DNA of 16,936 bases from NCBI GenBank assembly GCA_964389025.1, contig CAYMCQ010000086.1:1-16936 (forward strand), given 5' to 3'. This DNA is from CAYMCQ01 sp964389025. GTDB taxonomy: Bacteria; Verrucomicrobiota; Verrucomicrobiia; Limisphaerales; CAYMCQ01. Positions 7,268 to 14,025 of this stretch are shown piece by piece. The notes below the pieces were generated by a model. The model saw only the letters and a list, made by a program, of their open reading frames with translations. It was not told the DNA's origin and made no database searches. The translations under genes and the position numbers were made by a program. Each line of letters starts with the position of its first letter. The stretch's first letter is position 1.

Positions 7268-7384
7268 AATTTGGAACTCGGGAACTCAGCAAAGGAATAA
7301 TTTAACAAGGAATCCAGGAAGACAGGAAAATAAATTTCTTGGTTTCTTGGTTTCCTTATCAAATCCATTCCTGAGTTCCAAATT
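7268..7384. repeat. Inverted-repeat element between yidC and jag
   Basis: AATTTGGAACTC (7268-7279) and GAGTTCCAAATT (7373-7384) are a perfect 12-bp inverted repeat. Pairing continues inward as GGGAA with TTCCT, using one G-T pair. The interior is a second, imperfect hairpin made of CAGGAA-like units (7307-7330) facing TTTCTTGG units (7337-7357). The whole 117 bp fills the yidC-jag gap and would be transcribed as a long hairpin that could attenuate or process jag mRNA. Confidence 0.7.
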
Positions 7385-7388
7385 CACG

Positions 7389-9179
7389 TTATTTTTTTTG
7401 CGGTGGAAACTTGGCGACTGCCTGGGTTGCTGCAGGCTCCGCCTTCGTCAGTTTCATCTGGGCAATGGTTAACAAATTTTGCACCGTCCAGTAAAGCGTT
7501 AATCCGGCGCTGAAATTGTAGAGGAAAACCAGGAACATCAGCGGCATGTATTTCATGATCTTCTGCTGCATCGGATCCATGCCGGGTGACTGTGGCGTGA
7601 CGTGCGACTGCCAGAGCATTGTCGCCCCCATCAATAGCGGCAACAGGTTGAATGGGAAATTAAACCCAGGAATATAAAACAACGTGTCTGGCATGGACAA
7701 ATCCCCGACCCACAAAAAAGAAGCGCCGCGCAATTCAATCGCGCTGCGGATCATTGTGAAAAAAGCGATGAAAACTGGGATCTGCACCAGCATCGGCAGA
7801 CAGCCTCCCAGCGGGCTGACCTTGTTTTCCTTCATGAACTCCATTGTTTTCTTTTGCGCTTTGAGCGGGTCGTCTTTGTATTTCTCCTTGATCGCGGTCA
7901 TCTGCGGCTGCAATGCCTGGAGCCGCTTCATCGAACGCATGCTGGCCTTGGTCAAAGGCCAAAAAACTATCTTGATGATGACCGTGATGATGATGATGGC
8001 CCAGCCGTAGCCGACGTGCAGGACGTTGTTCAGTGTGTTCATGGCCAGCAAAAGCCCCTTGGCGAAAAACCCGCCCAAACTGTAAAAAGGGAACATCTCG
8101 TCGAAGCCAAGCACCTGGTCGAGATTGTTGCGAAACCGGTCTCCAATCCGCGCCAGCGTCCGATACTCCTTCGGGCCGGCGAACAGAAAATAACGCCGCT
8201 CGAAAGTTTCCCTCGCTGCCAGCGTTGTTTGCGGATAAACCAGCGCGGTTTGAAAACCTTGCGGAGGCGGAGTTGGCGCGGCGTTCATTGTGGTCGCCGG
8301 GAACCGTGGCAGATGGATCGGGCGCGTCACGACCTCCTGCGCCGGTTCAGAAGGCATCGCCACCAGCGTAAAAAATTGATTGTGCACCGCTGCCCAAACC
8401 ACGTTGCTCTGTCCGGCGCGATATTCCGTTGGCGGGGTCCGCGGCGTGCACATGAAACCGCTTGACGAAAAATGCGAACTGCTCATGGACTCCAGCGCTT
8501 TCCCGTCATACCACGAAATTCCAACCGCCAGGCCGTCATCCTGCGCGCTCATCGGCGTCGCGGCGCCGATGACGATTTCGCGAGCGGGCAAACTCAGCGT
8601 TTCCGTCGTGGTATTTTCAATCCGCACCGTCGCTTCCACCAGATAATTCGTTCCCAGCCGGAACTCCTTCACGATGACAAGCCCGTTCGTCAGTGATTTT
8701 TCCGCGCGGACGGCGGAGCCGCGTTGTGTCAGCTTGAAAATTCCATCCTCCTGCAAACCTCCTCCCGCGATCGCCAGCGCCGGCACTGGTGCCAGCGTGT
8801 TGAGCGTCGCAAAGCGGTCCATCTGCGTCTTGCCGCGGCGTTGCGAAACCGTTTCAGGGTAACGAATCAGCTCAACAAGTTTCAAACCTCCGCCATGCGA
8901 CGTGAACGTGTAACGCGCGTTCTCGTTTTTCAGCACCACCAACTCCTCGCGAACATTCGGCGCAACGGTGAAAACTGGCGTCGTGCTCGCGCTGATCGAA
9001 GCTGTCGGAGCGGAAGGTTGCGGCGCGACGTTGGTTTGCCCGGAAGAGCCGGCTGACGCCACGGCGTTCGTCGGCGCGGCGGGACGCGGAATCGGCGGAA
9101 AAAGTTTTGGAACGAGCGAGTTCATCGCCACGAACAGCCCGAAGCAAACGACAAGGATGATGATTGATTTTTTGTCCAT
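7389..9179 (-). CDS. yidC: Membrane protein insertase YidC
   Basis: This 596-residue YidC/Oxa1/Alb3 insertase places proteins into the inner membrane alone or with SecYEG. It has the Gram-negative architecture. A first membrane helix lies at about 5-22, followed by a proline-rich linker (25-70) and a large periplasmic beta domain (about 75-345). The five-helix catalytic core covers about 370-575. The hydrophilic groove carries K403 in TVIIKIVFWPLT at the position of the E. coli arginine, a substitution common in other phyla. The cytoplasmic loop has MKRLQALQPQMTAIKEKYK. The core ends near LYWTVQNLLTIAQ and a short basic tail follows. The gene lies 6 bp after yidD, so the two are translationally close. 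No Shine-Dalgarno is evident. Confidence 0.95.
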   Translation of the reverse strand: MDKKSIIILVVCFGLFVAMNSLVPKLFPPIPRPAAPTNAVASAGSSGQTNVAPQPSAPTASISASTTPVFTVAPNVREELVVLKNENARYTFTSHGGGLKLVELIRYPETVSQRRGKTQMDRFATLNTLAPVPALAIAGGGLQEDGIFKLTQRGSAVRAEKSLTNGLVIVKEFRLGTNYLVEATVRIENTTTETLSLPAREIVIGAATPMSAQDDGLAVGISWYDGKALESMSSSHFSSSGFMCTPRTPPTEYRAGQSNVVWAAVHNQFFTLVAMPSEPAQEVVTRPIHLPRFPATTMNAAPTPPPQGFQTALVYPQTTLAARETFERRYFLFAGPKEYRTLARIGDRFRNNLDQVLGFDEMFPFYSLGGFFAKGLLLAMNTLNNVLHVGYGWAIIIITVIIKIVFWPLTKASMRSMKRLQALQPQMTAIKEKYKDDPLKAQKKTMEFMKENKVSPLGGCLPMLVQIPVFIAFFTMIRSAIELRGASFLWVGDLSMPDTLFYIPGFNFPFNLLPLLMGATMLWQSHVTPQSPGMDPMQQKIMKYMPLMFLVFLYNFSAGLTLYWTVQNLLTIAQMKLTKAEPAATQAVAKFPPQKK

Positions 9180-9185
9180 GAAAAA

Positions 9186-9452
9186 TTATTGGATGCGACC
9201 AACTTGAAACTTTTTTCCCGGCACCGGATCAAGCCCGCACTCACCCCACGGATGACAGCGGCAGACCCGCTTCGCCGCCAGAAAACTTCCACGCAGCGCG
9301 CCGTGCTTTTGCAGCGCTTCGACCGCATAAACCGAGCAACTCGGCTCAAAGCGGCATTGTCCGAGCGGGCCGAACAAAAATGTTTTCGCCGGCGAAAGCG
9401 TCCAGCGATACAGCCGCACGGCTAAAATCAGAATGTGTTGGATCGGATTCAT
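9186..9452 (-). CDS. yidD: Membrane protein insertion efficiency factor YidD
   Basis: This 88-residue YidD protein assists YidC-dependent insertion at the inner face of the cytoplasmic membrane. The family pattern is clear: RLYRWTLSPAKTFLFGPLGQ (13-32), CRFEPSCSVYAVEALQKHG (33-51) and RVCRCHPWGECGLDPVP (62-78). The conserved cysteines at 33, 39 and 66 are present. The N-terminal amphipathic helix is MNPIQHILILAV. The ATG at 9452 is preferred over 9476, which would add eight residues not typical of the family. It sits between rnpA and yidC in the classical order. A repeat-filled gap of about 150 bp separates it from rnpA. Confidence 0.93.
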   Translation of the reverse strand: MNPIQHILILAVRLYRWTLSPAKTFLFGPLGQCRFEPSCSVYAVEALQKHGALRGSFLAAKRVCRCHPWGECGLDPVPGKKFQVGRIQ

Positions 9453-9465
9453 TGATTTCAACGGC

Positions 9466-9598
9466 AGAAGCGCCAAGCATCAACATCCAAGCTCCAGAGA
9501 AATTCCAGGCACCAAGCTTCAAATGGCTGGCGAAGGCCCCGTCGAGCTTGGTGCTTGGCGCTTCTCTGGATGTTGGAGCTTGGAATTTGGAGCTTCAT
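9466..9598. repeat. Imperfect inverted repeat with CTTGG-rich units between rnpA and yidD
   Basis: The segment CCAGAGAAATTCCAGGCACC (from 9494) continuing into AAGCTTC pairs with GAGCTTGGTGCTTGGCGCTT continuing into CTCTGG (to about 9569). Only a few mismatches occur, around a loop of about 20 bases. Outer parts share CAACATCCA / TGGATGTTGG. The arms are built of short units such as AGCTTGG and TGCTTGG, so internal repeats give several alternative pairings. It fills most of the rnpA-yidD gap and could form a strong RNA hairpin within the operon transcript. Confidence 0.65.
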
Positions 9599-9605
9599 TC
9601 GTTTT

Positions 9606-9977
9606 TCATTCCTTCAAAAGTCCCGCTTTTTTCAACGCAGCCATAAAATCTTTCTCCACATCGCCAAATTTCTTTCCGGCAATCGAAGGCCGCGCGACGA
9701 GCACAAGGTCAACCGGCTGCCGCAAATCATTCTGATGCGCGCGGAAAACTTCACGCAACAACCTCCGCGCCCGGCTCCGCTCCACTGCCCCGCCGATTTT
9801 TTTGCTCGTCACCACGCCGAGCCGCGTCGTGGAGCCTGCGCCAAGTTTCAGCCAGTTTGCGACGAGCGTTCCGTGCGCCAGCCGTTCGCCTTGCGCGCGG
9901 GCGCGGGCAAAATCGCGGGTCTGTTTGATGCGCTGCTCGCGGCCGAATCCCAGGCGTTTCGGCGAGGTTGAGGACAT
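9606..9977 (-). CDS. rnpA: Ribonuclease P protein component
   Basis: This 123-residue basic protein binds the RNase P RNA and helps it remove 5' leaders from precursor tRNAs. The family core is present: a central strand region (RLGVVTSKKIGGAVERSRAR, 52-71) followed by the helix RLLREVFRAHQ (72-82) and DLVLVARPSIA (90-100). The usual RNR motif reads RSR here (R67-S68-R69), a conservative change. The start at 9977 lies 4 bases after the rpmH stop, the normal tight coupling of these genes. Other in-frame starts would remove family residues. Confidence 0.93.
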   Translation of the reverse strand: MSSTSPKRLGFGREQRIKQTRDFARARAQGERLAHGTLVANWLKLGAGSTTRLGVVTSKKIGGAVERSRARRLLREVFRAHQNDLRQPVDLVLVARPSIAGKKFGDVEKDFMAALKKAGLLKE

Positions 9978-9981
9978 TGGG

Positions 9982-10119
9982 TCAGACCGGAGTCAGGCGT
10001 TTGCGACCGACGCGGCGGCGGTTGGCAAGCGTGGCTTTGCCGCTCTTGCTCGAATTGCGATTCAGAAAACCGTGCTGCCGTTTGCGGCGGATTTTTGACG
10101 GTTGATATTGCCGTTTCAT
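9982..10119 (-). CDS. rpmH: 50S ribosomal protein L34
   Basis: This 45-codon gene encodes the highly basic ribosomal protein L34 of the large subunit. It starts MKRQYQPSKIRRKRQHGFLN, continues RNSSKSGKATLANRRRVGRK and ends RLTPV. The pattern (K/R)R.(R/K).HGF..R and the C-terminal RRRVGRKRL match L34; the usual T at the P-S site is conserved as QPSKIRRKR. Length is normal. It is the first gene of the block and has a good promoter 19 bases upstream. No Shine-Dalgarno precedes the ATG, and the predicted leader is only about 12 nt. Confidence 0.95.
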   Translation of the reverse strand: MKRQYQPSKIRRKRQHGFLNRNSSKSGKATLANRRRVGRKRLTPV

Positions 10120-10137
10120 AAATTTTTAGAACGCGGG

Positions 10138-10165
10138 AGAATATCAGCGGGCAATTCGCTGTCAA
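10138..10165 (-). promoter_or_regulatory. Sigma70-like promoter of the rpmH operon
   Basis: On the minus strand a perfect TTGACA (10165-10160) is followed by a 16-bp spacer and TATTCT (10143-10138, 4 of 6 matches). Transcription would start near 10131, about 12 bases before the rpmH ATG. Confidence 0.65.
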
Positions 10166-10256
10166 TTTTCTTAATCGGAAAAAATCCTCCGCGACGCGCG
10201 CAAGAAACAAGTTGTTCCAACCACCTTTCACGGGCATTCTTGGCTGAATTCCGCCC

Positions 10257-11057
10257 ATGAAAGACCCGGCCAACGATCTGGAGCGCGCGCTCGCCGTCGC
10301 GTTGCGCGGGCCGGAAGGGCATCCCGAATTTTTCCGGCAGGCGCGCGAGTCCGTTCTGGTCTTTCTCGTGCCTTACCATCCTGAACTGGACGGCACTTTC
10401 ACAATCCGCAACCGCGATGTGATGACCTTCACTGTCTGGGAAAATCCGAAAGGCAGGTTCATTCCCATTTTCACTTCCGTCGAACGCGCCCAGGCGGCAA
10501 TTAAAAACACCGGCGCGCCGGAGAACCAATACGCCGTCGCCGAGATGAAAGGCAAGGAACTGTTTCGCGCCATTGCCTGCCAGGAATACGGCGTCGTCAT
10601 CAACCCCGCGTCCGGCAAAGGGGAACTTTTCCTCGATCGCAGGGCCGCGCGAATGCTCGCCGACGGCACAATCCTCAGGCCGATTCCGAGCAGTGCGCAG
10701 CAACAAGGCCGCGTGAAGATCGTCGAGCCTGCCGATTATCCGACCGACTTTCTTCAACCGCTCTTTCGCTTTCTGCGCGGGCGCCATGAAGTCAAGGCCG
10801 CATGGCTCTTCCGGCAAATCGAACAACCCGACCCGGCGAGAATCAATTACGTTTTCGGGTTGCTCGTGGCTTGCGACAACACGGAGCAACTTTTGCAGGA
10901 CTTCGCCGTCGTCGCCAAATCCGCGATGCGGGACAAAGCAGACTTTGGCGTCATGATCATCAATTCCGACGACCCTGCGGTGGCCGAAATCATTTCCAAG
11001 CATCCAGCGTTCTACGCTGCGCCGGATTACAAAGCTCCAAGTCCTTTGCGCGAATAA
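10257..11057 (+). CDS. SseB-like protein (two-domain)
   Basis: This 266-residue soluble protein has no signal peptide. The N-terminal half (about 8-140) fits the SseB N-terminal domain: a strand-rich stretch with FLVPYHPELDGTFTI, the aromatic-rich FIPIFTSVERAQ (residues 63-74) and YGVVINPASGKGELFLDR (121-138). The C-terminal half (about 155-260) fits the SseB C-terminal domain, with VKAAWLFRQIE, YVFGLLVACDN and FGVMIINSDDP. SseB was named for effects on serine sensitivity in E. coli; its biochemical role is unknown and none is claimed here. The gene is divergent from rpmH, with 137 bp between the two start codons. The ATG at 10257 has no Shine-Dalgarno. Confidence 0.7.
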   Translation: MKDPANDLERALAVALRGPEGHPEFFRQARESVLVFLVPYHPELDGTFTIRNRDVMTFTVWENPKGRFIPIFTSVERAQAAIKNTGAPENQYAVAEMKGKELFRAIACQEYGVVINPASGKGELFLDRRAARMLADGTILRPIPSSAQQQGRVKIVEPADYPTDFLQPLFRFLRGRHEVKAAWLFRQIEQPDPARINYVFGLLVACDNTEQLLQDFAVVAKSAMRDKADFGVMIINSDDPAVAEIISKHPAFYAAPDYKAPSPLRE

Positions 11058-11187
11058 CGCGGTATTCTCAGCGCAGGAGGCGGTGTAAACGAGTCCCAAA
11101 CTGGCGTTCGCAGCGCAGCAAAATATGATTGTCTAAGTCCTTTTCCGGCGCATACTGGAAACATCACAGCGAGCACCAGAGCCATTT

Positions 11188-11907
11188 ATGAAAACGGTGA
11201 TTAAACTTTCCTGCATCGTCGCGATTTCGCTCGGGCTTGCGTCGGGTTGCAAGAAAAAGCCTGAAGCGCATCACGCCGCCGTCTTGACGAACGAGCCTGC
11301 CGCGTATCCTGAAAGCGCCTTTGAGCCGTCGAAAAAAACCGCAGCCAGATCAGCGAAGAACGAAGCCGCGCCCGGCACACTGCGTTACCTCGACGCGAAG
11401 AATGGTTTCCGCGACGTGAAGTTTGGCGAATCGGAAAAAGACATTCCCAATCTCGTCCTGAAAAGTTCCGATGACGCGCGCGGCCTGAAAACATACACGC
11501 GCTCAGACGAAACGCTTTCCTTCAACGGCATCCCGCTCAAGAGTGTCGAATACACATTTTTGAAGGGAGAGCTTTTCCAAGTAGTCGCCAAATGGTCGGT
11601 GGAGGAAAAAGGCGCCGTGCTGAAAAATTCCGCGACGACCAGCCTTGCGCCGTTCTGCGCGAGCCTTTACGGGCCGGCCCGGAGGCACGCTGCGAAAAAA
11701 GATTCCGCTGAATACGTCTGGCGCGGCAAGCAGGTCGAATTGATTTTGAACGAAACGCATTTGCCCGGCGTTCATGACGTAGTTCACGGCGGATGGGCGA
11801 TAACGCCGTCCACAAAAGGCGAAATGCTCATCGAAAGCATTGACCGCCGCAAGACGCTCAACGCACAAATGGCCAGCGCCAACGGCGAGAAAAAAGACGG
11901 GCTGTGA
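11188..11907 (+). CDS. Hypothetical lipoprotein
   Basis: This 239-residue product begins MKTVIKLSCIVAISLGLASG followed by C21, an acceptable lipobox, then KKKPEAHH. It is therefore probably lipidated and exported. Residues 30-70 are low-complexity linker. The folded part (about 75-225) contains NGFRDVKFGESEKDIPNL (residues 72-89), a segment that resembles small periplasmic or cell-surface domains with an FRG.KFG-type start. It also has YTFLKGELFQVVAKW and YVWRGKQVELIL. I do not recognise a named family and assign no function. The downstream neighbour is an exported thioredoxin on the same strand, 107 bp away, so the two may both act in the periplasm, but no operon is certain. Confidence 0.7.
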   Translation: MKTVIKLSCIVAISLGLASGCKKKPEAHHAAVLTNEPAAYPESAFEPSKKTAARSAKNEAAPGTLRYLDAKNGFRDVKFGESEKDIPNLVLKSSDDARGLKTYTRSDETLSFNGIPLKSVEYTFLKGELFQVVAKWSVEEKGAVLKNSATTSLAPFCASLYGPARRHAAKKDSAEYVWRGKQVELILNETHLPGVHDVVHGGWAITPSTKGEMLIESIDRRKTLNAQMASANGEKKDGL

Positions 11908-11956
11908 GTTTGTGGTTTGGGGAGCGTGCGTTTCACCTGGCGAAAAAACTTGCGGT

Positions 11957-11975
11957 CATTCCGAGGGAATGTTTT
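11957..11975 (+). terminator. Weak candidate terminator after the lipoprotein gene
   Basis: CATTCC (11957-11962) pairs with GGAATG (11966-11971) over a GAG loop and is followed by TTTT. A second palindrome, CCTCATGAGG, follows at 11976-11985. The stem is short and the T-run is only four bases. Confidence 0.35.
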
Positions 11976-12014
11976 CCTCATGAGGACAGAATCACAACCA
12001 ATCGGATTTCTCTT

Positions 12015-12848
12015 ATGAAAAATAAAATTCTTGTCGCGCTCGCAGCGATGTCGCTTTTGTTTTCGAGTCAGGGAGCCTTTGCTGCCACAACCAACAACGT
12101 CAAAACCGAACTCGGGAATTTGGTCGGTAAAATCCAGGCGAAATTGAGGGAAGGCAAGAAGACGGAAAAGGATCTGGCCGACGAGTTGAAGGAATTCGGC
12201 GCGCTGCTGGCCAAACACAAAGGCGAAAAAACCGACGACGTGGCGAACGTCCTTTACATGGAGGCGCAGCTTTACCTGCAGGTTTTCGACGACGGGGCGA
12301 AAGGCGCGGAACTGATCAAGCAGCTCAAGCGCGATTTTCCTGACACCCAATATGGCAAAGGCGCAGACGAGATGCTTGCATCCATCGAAAAACAGGCCGA
12401 GGCGGACAGAGTAAAAAAATCGTTGAGTGCGGGCGCGCAGTTTCCCGACTTCAGCGAAAAGGATTTGGACGGCAAGCCGCTGTCCATCGCGAACTACAAA
12501 GGCAAGGTGGTGCTGCTCGACTTCTGGGCGACGTGGTGCGGGCCGTGCCGAGTTGAATTGCCCAGCGTGATCAAGACTTACGAGAAGCATCACTCGAAGG
12601 GTTTTGAAATCATCGGCATCAGCCTTGATCAGGACAAGACGAAGCTGTCCACATTCATGAAGGACAGAAGCATGACGTGGCCGCAGTATTTCGATGGGCT
12701 GGGCTGGGGCAACAAGCTCGCGCAAAAATACGGCGTGAACAGCATCCCCGCGACATACCTGCTCGACGGCACGGGAAAAATCATCGCTTCAAATTTGCGC
12801 GGTGAAGAGTTGGAAGCCGCCGTCTCAAAAGCTCTCGCGAAAAAATAA
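12015..12848 (+). CDS. Exported TlpA/ResA-like thioredoxin-fold protein
   Basis: This 277-residue protein has a signal peptide (MKNKILVALAAMSLLFSSQG, then AFA before ATTNN; cleavage at about residue 23). A charged, helical region (about 25-135) follows, and then a thioredoxin/redoxin domain (about 140-275). The active site is WCGPC in FWATWCGPCRVELP, and the cis-proline loop is SIPATYLLDG. The DFSEKDLDGKPLSI strand and GISLDQDK fit the TlpA/AhpC-TSA type. It likely reduces periplasmic disulfides or supports cytochrome c maturation, but no target is encoded nearby. The frame opens at 11904; the ATG at 12015 is chosen because it begins the signal peptide. A bidirectional terminator separates it from convergent sodA, another redox-defence gene. 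Confidence 0.88.
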   Translation: MKNKILVALAAMSLLFSSQGAFAATTNNVKTELGNLVGKIQAKLREGKKTEKDLADELKEFGALLAKHKGEKTDDVANVLYMEAQLYLQVFDDGAKGAELIKQLKRDFPDTQYGKGADEMLASIEKQAEADRVKKSLSAGAQFPDFSEKDLDGKPLSIANYKGKVVLLDFWATWCGPCRVELPSVIKTYEKHHSKGFEIIGISLDQDKTKLSTFMKDRSMTWPQYFDGLGWGNKLAQKYGVNSIPATYLLDGTGKIIASNLRGEELEAAVSKALAKK

Positions 12849-12883
12849 AACCACACGTCAGACAAGCTAACGTGTGGTTTTTT
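12847..12883. terminator. Bidirectional terminator between thioredoxin gene and sodA
   Basis: AAAACCACACGT (12847-12858) pairs with ACGTGTGGTTTT (12870-12881) over an 11-base loop. The T-run continues to 12883 on the plus strand, and the A-run supplies a T-run on the minus strand. It serves both convergent genes, ending the thioredoxin mRNA at its stop and sodA about 15 bases after its stop. Confidence 0.9.
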
Positions 12884-12897
12884 GTTGAACGAAAAAT

Positions 12898-13524
12898 TTA
12901 TTTCTTCGCCGCCTGATAATTCTTTTCCGCCTCGGCCCAGTTCATCACGTTCCAAACGGCCTTGAGATAATCCGCGCGCTTGTTTTGATATTTCAGATAG
13001 TAAGCGTGCTCCCAGACATCAACGCCGATGACCGGCTTGCCTTCGCAACCGGCGATGGCCTTGCCCATGAGCGGGCTGTCCTGGTTCGCAGTCGAGCAGA
13101 TCTCCAGCTTGCCGCCGTTCACCACGAGCCACGCCCAGCCGCTGCCGAAACGGGTCATGCCTGCGTTCTCAAGCTTCGCCTTGAAATCATCGAAGCTGCC
13201 GAACGTTGCCTTGATGTCGTCGGCGAGTTTGCCGACCGGCTGGCCGCCCGCGTGGCCGAGAAGTTTCCAGAACATGGAGTGGTTCGCGTGGCCGCCGCCG
13301 TTGTTGCGCACCGCGCCGCGGATGTTTTCCGGCACGGACGCGAGGTCGCTGATGAGCGCCTCGACGGATTTGCCTTCGAGCGCGGCGTTGCCGGCGATGG
13401 CTTTGTTGACGTTGTCCACGTAAGCCTTGTGATGACGGTCGTGGTGGATTTCCATCGTCTGCGCGTCAATGTGTGGTTCGAGCGCGTCTTTGGGATAAGC
13501 GAGCGGAGGTAGTTCGTATGGCAT
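12898..13524 (-). CDS. sodA: Superoxide dismutase, Mn type
   Basis: This 208-residue enzyme converts superoxide to oxygen and hydrogen peroxide. Metal ligands are H27 (MEIHHDRHH), H82 (GGGHANHSMFW), D169 and H173 (DVWEHAYYLKYQ). The active-site pattern is the manganese one: glycines at NNGGGH and the outer-sphere glutamine in STANQDSPLMG (Q148), rather than an early glutamine as in iron enzymes. Cambialistic use of iron cannot be excluded. There is no signal peptide, so it is cytoplasmic. The ATG at 13524 is preceded by AAGGAAA about 8 bases upstream, a fair Shine-Dalgarno. A TTTCATCC element lies about 60 bp upstream. Length and ends are normal. Confidence 0.95.
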   Translation of the reverse strand: MPYELPPLAYPKDALEPHIDAQTMEIHHDRHHKAYVDNVNKAIAGNAALEGKSVEALISDLASVPENIRGAVRNNGGGHANHSMFWKLLGHAGGQPVGKLADDIKATFGSFDDFKAKLENAGMTRFGSGWAWLVVNGGKLEICSTANQDSPLMGKAIAGCEGKPVIGVDVWEHAYYLKYQNKRADYLKAVWNVMNWAEAEKNYQAAKK

Positions 13525-13556
13525 AATTCAATTTCCTTTGGTTGATGTTGGTAAAA

Positions 13557-13600
13557 CCGGAATCAAACTGCGCCAGTGCCGGATGAAAATCAAGCGCGGA
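13557..13600 (-). promoter_or_regulatory. TTTCATCC upstream element of sodA
   Basis: On the minus strand CCGCGC, TTGATT, TTCATCC, then GGCGCAGTTTGATTCC are aligned with a similar element before the antitoxin gene. In both, TTG..T and CAG.TT are separated by exactly 17 bp, the spacing of -35 and -10 boxes. It may be the sodA promoter or part of a dispersed repeat. Confidence 0.4.
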
Positions 13601-13623
13601 CAACGGAATTAAAAATCCAAAAA

Positions 13624-14025
13624 CTATTTGAGCAACGCGCAAAATCCCGCCTGCTCGAAATGTTTGTCGCCCGTCAGCGCTTCGGTGATACCCTCATCTT
13701 CCGTCACGACGAAAGAAATGCAGTCCGTCAACGGCCAGTCTTTGTCGCGGCGAAAGCGGTAGAGGTAAATCCCATCTTCCAGCAGTTGGCGCGTGGCGGG
13801 CACGATCGTCACGCCGGGATGGCGCTGAATCCAATCATAAAACCGGGTGAACACATCGCGGTTGCCCATGCGGCTCAAGGCGTCGCCGACCTCCACCAAC
13901 ACCCAGTCCGTCGTGATACGATGATTTCGCATCGCGCGGCTGGCGGCCAACGCGCGCGAATGGTTCGGGTCGGAAGGATTGAGCATGGCCAGCCAGAACC
14001 ATGTGTCGGCGAAGACGCGGTTCAT
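13624..14025 (-). CDS. PIN-domain ribonuclease, probable toxin (VapC-like)
   Basis: This 133-residue single-domain PIN protein is expected to be a Mg2+-dependent ribonuclease and the toxin of a type II toxin-antitoxin pair. The acidic active site is D7 (VFADTWFW), E45 (VLVEVGDAL), D101 (PLTDCISF) and D120 (LTGDKHFEQAGF). Length is normal. Its ATG overlaps the stop of the upstream gene by 4 bases (ATGA), so translation is coupled, as usual for such pairs. The RNA target is unknown. It is intact. Confidence 0.85.
   Translation of the reverse strand: MNRVFADTWFWLAMLNPSDPNHSRALAASRAMRNHRITTDWVLVEVGDALSRMGNRDVFTRFYDWIQRHPGVTIVPATRQLLEDGIYLYRFRRDKDWPLTDCISFVVTEDEGITEALTGDKHFEQAGFCALLK

Noticed and set aside
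7969..7973. Lysine instead of arginine in the YidC groove (K403)
   Set aside because: The position is arginine in E. coli and B. subtilis, but lysine is common in YidC from many phyla, so it is not unusual.
9771..9779. RSR instead of RNR in the RNase P protein
   Set aside because: Asn to Ser is a conservative change within a variable motif, and all surrounding family features are normal.
9982..10256. Replication origin next to rpmH
   Set aside because: rpmH often lies beside dnaA and oriC, but no dnaA gene and no cluster of DnaA boxes (TTATNCACA-like) is seen here.
10116..11099. 327-codon minus-strand frame
   Set aside because: It is antisense to the SseB-like gene and covers the rpmH promoter. 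No recognisable domain is present.
11784..12725. 313-codon minus-strand frame
   Set aside because: It is antisense to the lipoprotein 3' end and the thioredoxin gene with its WCGPC site.
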